DNA from: Prevotella sp. UBA2456
GTDB lineage: Bacteria; Bacteroidota; Bacteroidia; Bacteroidales; Bacteroidaceae
Assembly (NCBI GenBank): GCA_002342415.1
Contig: DDPY01000050.1
Span: forward strand, 14,717-78,716
DNA: 64,000 bases
Direction: 5' to 3'
This document shows positions 60,626-64,000 of this stretch, in pieces. The notes beneath the pieces were generated by a model, which was not told the origin of the DNA, did no database searches, and saw only the letters and a list, made by a program, of their open reading frames with translations. Made by a program: the position numbers and the translations under genes. The first letter of the stretch is position 1; each line of letters begins with the position of its first letter.

Positions 60626-61422
60626 ATCATTACATTTATTATTGTGCCGCAGGAAAAAGCGTGGATTTGGTCGGTCATGACGCTTTGCAGGGTCGTAAAT
60701 ACTGAATCGCCTGTGCAATGGCTGGTGTAGAATCGGGGTTGCGGATAGCGCGACTTCAGACTGTGAGCAAGCGAAAGCAGTTCTTCGCCAGTTTCATAGC
60801 CATCGAGCAGGTGGAAGCCTCCCACCACTTCGCAGACAGGGTATGGACAGGCTGCAAGGATGTTTTCGAGTCCGCTATGGGCACAGCCCGTAAACAGCAG
60901 GCCGCCCACATACAAAGCCAGTTCGTGACGGAAATCATCGTGGACGAAATCGCCGTCAGCATCCTGCACATAGAGATTCTGGTTGGCCCTTGGAATAGGA
61001 TTATTCTGGGGGATGCGGGCAATGATGTGGATGAAGTCGGCGATGGTACATGTCTTGTGAATCGGCAATAGTCTGTCACTGCCTGTCACTGGCCATTTTG
61101 CCGTGATGCTATGCAGATGGCCGCGCTTGGAAAAGTACTTTCCGCTGACGGCTTCTGGAGAGACTATGACTTTGGCCGTCCTGTTCACCTCCATGAAATA
61201 GCGCAATCCTCCGGCATGGTCACTGTGTCCGTGAGAGATAAACACATAGTCAACTGTGCTGAGATCTATGCCGAGTCTTTCTGCATTACGAATAAACAGA
61301 TTGCTGGCTCCCGTGTCGAGCAGGATTCTATGCTGTTCCGTTTCCAACAGAATGGAGAGTCCGTGCTCCGTTTCCAGTGCTGGGTTATTCGTGCGGTTAT
61401 CTACAAGTACAGTCCACTTCAT
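60622..61422 (-). CDS. MBL-fold metallo-hydrolase
   Basis: A 266-aa metallo-beta-lactamase-fold protein. Motif FISHGHSDHAGGLRYFMEVN holds the HxHxDH ligands; a later GCAHSGLENILAACPYP and VVGGFHLLDG complete the site. The sequence fits the group near 7,8-dihydropterin-6-methyl-4-(beta-D-ribofuranosyl)-aminobenzene-5'-phosphate synthase, as annotated in other genomes; real substrate unknown. First gene of a two-gene operon with the ferredoxin-like protein. Confidence 0.88.
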   Translation of the reverse strand: MKWTVLVDNRTNNPALETEHGLSILLETEQHRILLDTGASNLFIRNAERLGIDLSTVDYVFISHGHSDHAGGLRYFMEVNRTAKVIVSPEAVSGKYFSKRGHLHSITAKWPVTGSDRLLPIHKTCTIADFIHIIARIPQNNPIPRANQNLYVQDADGDFVHDDFRHELALYVGGLLFTGCAHSGLENILAACPYPVCEVVGGFHLLDGYETGEELLSLAHSLKSRYPQPRFYTSHCTGDSVFTTLQSVMTDQIHAFSCGTIINVMI

Positions 61423-61442
61423 GCGTTATATTATACACTGTG

Positions 61443-62125
61443 TTAATACCAATTATATCCATGCTCTTTACAATAGTCGATGGCGGGCCGGAATCCCTGA
61501 AAGGTTGCCTTGTGAATCCACTTCAGCCCCTTGCGCTCATCTTTGGGAACGCCTGTGCCAGTCATCAGGAACCAGCCAGTGGCAAACTGTGCCTGGGCAT
61601 CGCCACCGTTGGCGGCAAGCTCATACCAGAAGGGAGGAGTCCGCGAGATTGATAATCTCGTGGAGGGTACCCGCATTCCTCCAAGCTCTTCTCCACACCG
61701 TCACCATTCCAATAGGCCGCTCCGACATTCTTCTGACTGAGGATATGACCTTGGAAAGCGGCCTCACGATACCAGAGGAAAGCCTTGTGGTGATCCTGCT
61801 CTGTGCCGTTGCCCAGATAGTAGGCATTGGCTACATTGACCTGTGACTGCATATCACCCTTGTCTGCGGCTCTCATATACCACTCAAAGGCCTGTTCTGC
61901 ATTCTGCTCCACACCCTTACCGTGATAATAGCACTCGCCAACGTTAAAGCAGCCATAGACATCACCCTGTTCCGCAGCCTTCATATACCACTCGAAGGCC
62001 ATCTCCAGATTGACCTTTACGCCAGTGCCACGCTCATAGCAGACCCCAAGGTTGTTCATCGCCCTGGTGTCACCCTCGTAAGCCTTCTCACGATACGAGT
62101 CTGCCTTGTTACGTTCTTTTGGCAT
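61443..62125 (-). pseudogene. Sel1-repeat gene split by a short palindromic insertion
   Basis: Start 62125 (MPKERNKADSYREKAYEGDT). It encodes five or six Sel1 repeats (AMNNLGVCYERGTGVKVNLE, GCFNVGECYYHGKGVEQNAE). The reading frame is correct to GVEKSLEE, then shifts; the remaining repeat and C-terminus (FWYELAANGGDAQAQFATGW to EHGYNWY, near 61443) continue in another frame. Between the two parts are 44 nt where about 6 are expected, including the dyad CGAGATT-N3-AATCTCG. A net insertion of about 38 nt explains the shift. The product would be a shortened Sel1 protein. Confidence 0.8.
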
Positions 62126-62279
62126 GGCTATTCTCCTAAATAATGTTGCAAAATTAGTCATTTCTGATAATTTCCCGTGAATATTGCGTAACTTTAACTT
62201 TTGTTGAAATTAGGATGATTTATGAATTAACGGGAGTTCATACAGGCAAAAATAGGAGCGAGACATCATTGGAGCAGCA

Positions 62280-62983
62280 ATGAGAACTAACGCAGAAGCC
62301 TTTTGCCGTCAAATAGCGGCATGTAAAAGTAGCCAAACTCGGTGTAACTCATACACCCGAAATCCCAAATTTGGAAAGTTTAACAGTCCGATTCCAGCTC
62401 AAAGACACGATTTTTCCAAAAGGGGAAATGTTAAAATGGTGCGCTCCACGATGCTGAATGAGGGTGATGTATTCAGTAAGCAGATGGTTGGCGGTCAGAG
62501 TACCAGTTTTACAGCCGAAATGTTCAGGATGTGTCTGAGGACGTTCATAACGCATAGTCTATCCAATAGGACTGACACGAAGGAAGGCTGGCAACAGTTG
62601 GCCAACGAGACATCAAGCGATGACTGTTGGAAAGAAATCATGTTCACCTTGCGTTCCTGCCAGTCCCATGGTGGTCAGCAGAAGGACAACCGGACTCTTG
62701 ATGAATTGCTGATTGGCGACACGGCCAGATTGAAAGCCCATATCATAGATTACCTATCCGAGAATCCTGGCACGTCCCGTCTGGCCTACCTGCTCTATGT
62801 CCTTCGCCAGTCGGAACATATAGAGTCTTGTAACTACATTACCTTCCATCGAGCCTTGCAACAATTAGTCAGCAAGCCTATTGGTGGCCCGGATGTCCCC
62901 CAAAGACGCTACCATGAACTGATGGCTGATCCAAAACTGTTAGGCTCAAAGGGAAAGAAATGGCAGCAGGCAAAGGCAATAAT
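62280..62983 (+). pseudogene. Gene of unknown function truncated at a fusion scar
   Basis: A plus-strand frame with coding character from about 62436 (MVRSTMLNEGDVFSKQMVGG) to WQQAKAIID near 62983: CWKEIMFTLRSCQSHGGQQK, AHIIDYLSENPGTSRLAYLL, TFHRALQQLVSKPIGGPDVP. It resembles short proteins carried by Bacteroidota integrative elements, but I cannot name the family. After 62983 the frame only continues because it runs antisense through ssb, so its natural 3' end is missing. The part before 62436 is doubtful as coding. Confidence 0.5.
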
Positions 62984-63223
62984 TGACCCCTCCCACTGGT
63001 CAATCTTCACGTTGCCTTGGATGGTAAGAATACGTCCCTTGGTGAAATACTCTGCCAGTTTCAGATGTGCGGGGTCGCTGCTCTGAACACGACCCCATTG
63101 CGTAACTTCCTCGCCCTTGGAATAGTCGTTCACTGCCATATCCATTGAAAGGAACTGGCCATTAACACCGTCAATCAACTTTGCTTTCTTGGCTACTCTG
63201 CCTGTAAAATTTGAATAAATCAT
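62909..63223 (-). pseudogene. ssb: 3'-truncated ssb
   Basis: From ATG 63223 it encodes MIYSNFTGRVAKKAKLIDGV, NGQFLSMDMAVNDYSKGEEV and LTIQGNVKIDQWEG, the N-terminal two thirds of an SSB OB fold, then departs at about 62984 into an unrelated tail with a stop at 62909. It is about 80 percent identical to the ssb at 44500 over the shared part by eye but is a different copy. Missing: the last OB strands and the acidic tip. The missing 3' end corresponds to the fusion scar with the plus-strand gene. Confidence 0.75.
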
Positions 63224-63650
63224 AACTCTAAATGTTTTTGAGGTTTAACTTTTTCCCTTTGGTTTGGAGCTTCTTGCTCCTTGCCGTCTGGACTTTTCTT
63301 TTTGCGATGCCTCAAAAGGTTGATGGTTACGATAGACAGTCGGAAGGTGTGGTGCGGATTACGTCAAATACTCTTTCACCATAAGGGAAAGGAAGATTTT
63401 ACGGAATCCGCACTGAATACCGAGGTCATTCGGAAACAGCGATTTACCTTTGCATCGATAAAAAGAAAGGCAACGACGGACATAGCAGCATAGGCACAAC
63501 TATAGGATCTGGGGATTTTCCCCACTTAACTTTAGGGAAACGCCCTCCTCCAAATAGGAATAATCTTTTTGAAACCCCACGGAATCGCCCTATCTTTGCA
63601 CCGTGAACAAGAAACAAATGTCTAACATTTAAAGAATAGGAGATTTGAAT
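63224..63650. other. Intergenic region with two promoter boxes
   Basis: A 427-bp gap. It holds a 9-bp inverted repeat GTGCGGATT (63352-63360) with AATCCGCAC (63405-63413), a -7 box TACCTTTG (63445-63452), a small hairpin GGGGATTTTCCCC near 63512-63524, and a full promoter at 63568-63598. No convincing gene. Confidence 0.6.
63568..63598 (+). promoter_or_regulatory. Promoter of the last gene
   Basis: TTTG (63568-63571), 19-bp spacer, TATCTTTG (63591-63598), followed by a leader of about 50 nt to ATG 63651. Confidence 0.75.
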
Positions 63651-64000
63651 ATGAAGAAGACAATAGTGAGCACTAATTGGCTGAATAAGGTGATTGCAGC
63701 CATGATGATGATGGCCATCACATCAGCAATGCCAGCAATGGCAGGAAATAAGACGACGGTGAGCACCAGTCGTCAGCATTACAATGGTAAAAACAACAAA
63801 GTTGTTGTAGTCGTTGACAAAAAGACTACTCATTTCAATACACACAAGCATGTCTATCGCCCAGACGTGAAAGCCTGCACCTTCAGAGTAAGCCGTTACG
63901 ATTCTCACATAAAGGCTGTAGCAAAGGCAGAACACATGAAGGGTGTGATGAACACGAAGTGGAATCCACGTACTCGTGAACTGACTGTCATCTACGATGC
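63651..64000 (+). CDS. Exported protein with HMA-like segment (partial)
   Basis: Open from ATG 63651 to the window end (116 full codons). Signal peptide about residues 1-36 (IAAMMMMAITSAMPAMAG). The following part is basic and His-rich (TTHFNTHKHVYRPDVKACTF), and the last visible segment, MKGVMNTKWNPRTRELTVIY followed by Asp, follows the second half of a heavy-metal-associated (HMA) fold without a visible CxxC. The 3' end is outside the window. Metal binding is a guess. Confidence 0.7.
   Translation, partial: MKKTIVSTNWLNKVIAAMMMMAITSAMPAMAGNKTTVSTSRQHYNGKNNKVVVVVDKKTTHFNTHKHVYRPDVKACTFRVSRYDSHIKAVAKAEHMKGVMNTKWNPRTRELTVIYD

Noticed and set aside
62984..63086. C-terminal end of the plus-strand gene at 62280
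   Set aside because: These codons are antisense to the OB-fold segment of ssb, so they are not the natural end of that protein.

Overview
The window comes from a Bacteroidota chromosome, most like Prevotella or a close relative. Evidence: the Bacteroidota-type -7 promoter element (TAnnTTTG) precedes most transcripts, Shine-Dalgarno sequences are weak, and lineage-typical families are present (S46 dipeptidyl peptidase, FimB/Mfa2 lipoproteins, DUF4292 lipoprotein, sensor with two-component propeller and Y_Y_Y domain, RF2 with an SPY tripeptide). No rRNA, tRNA or CRISPR array was seen.

Layout. 0-7 kb: a pectin-use locus with a divergent FucP-like sugar permease, a secreted pectate lyase, a DUF3826-like protein and a large secreted beta-helix protein. 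7-10.8 kb: an ECF sigma factor with a very short anti-sigma-like partner, rnhB, sufS and a B3/B4-domain protein. 10.9-19.5 kb: one six-gene minus-strand operon (STAS protein, RsbW-like kinase, response regulator with PP2C phosphatase, membrane WD40-like protein, propeller sensor kinase, TonB-dependent receptor). It looks like a complete partner-switching cascade ending in an outer-membrane receptor. 19.8-27 kb: housekeeping genes (dGTPase; dut-TPR-DUF4292-EnvC-like operon; M20 deacylase). 27.3-28.7 kb: an AbiEi/AbiEii type IV toxin-antitoxin pair.

28.8-45.4 kb is the most unusual part: an accessory island whose products nearly all carry a signal peptide, lipobox or membrane anchor. It has two paralogous giant membrane proteins (1279 and 1299 aa), related small lipoproteins, zinc-ribbon membrane proteins, a minimal FGE/lectin-like secreted protein, and a membrane-spanning kelch-AraC regulator. 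The two minus-strand operons share a promoter layout: a 49-bp three-half-site element placed 19 bp upstream of the -7 box. The island is bracketed by two 30-nt palindromic repeats (27 of 30 positions identical), each followed by the 3' remnant of another gene (radC; an HTH regulator), with a 5'-truncated ssb just inside one edge. I recognise no described system here.

45.7-56.7 kb: conserved genes (acyl-CoA ligase, prfB, a 49-aa membrane protein, CYTH phosphatase, two FimB-like lipoproteins, SpmA/SpmB-like fusion, flippase, DPP7-type peptidase). 56.9-63.2 kb: a decaying region with small redox, metallo-hydrolase and DNA-binding genes, several truncated genes, a Sel1 gene split by a short palindromic insertion, and a scar joining a truncated gene to a second truncated ssb. 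The window ends inside a secreted protein gene.

Short tandem or palindromic repeats with 7- to 11-bp or 22-bp periods recur between genes, and two repeats with units not divisible by three lie inside signal-peptide coding regions.
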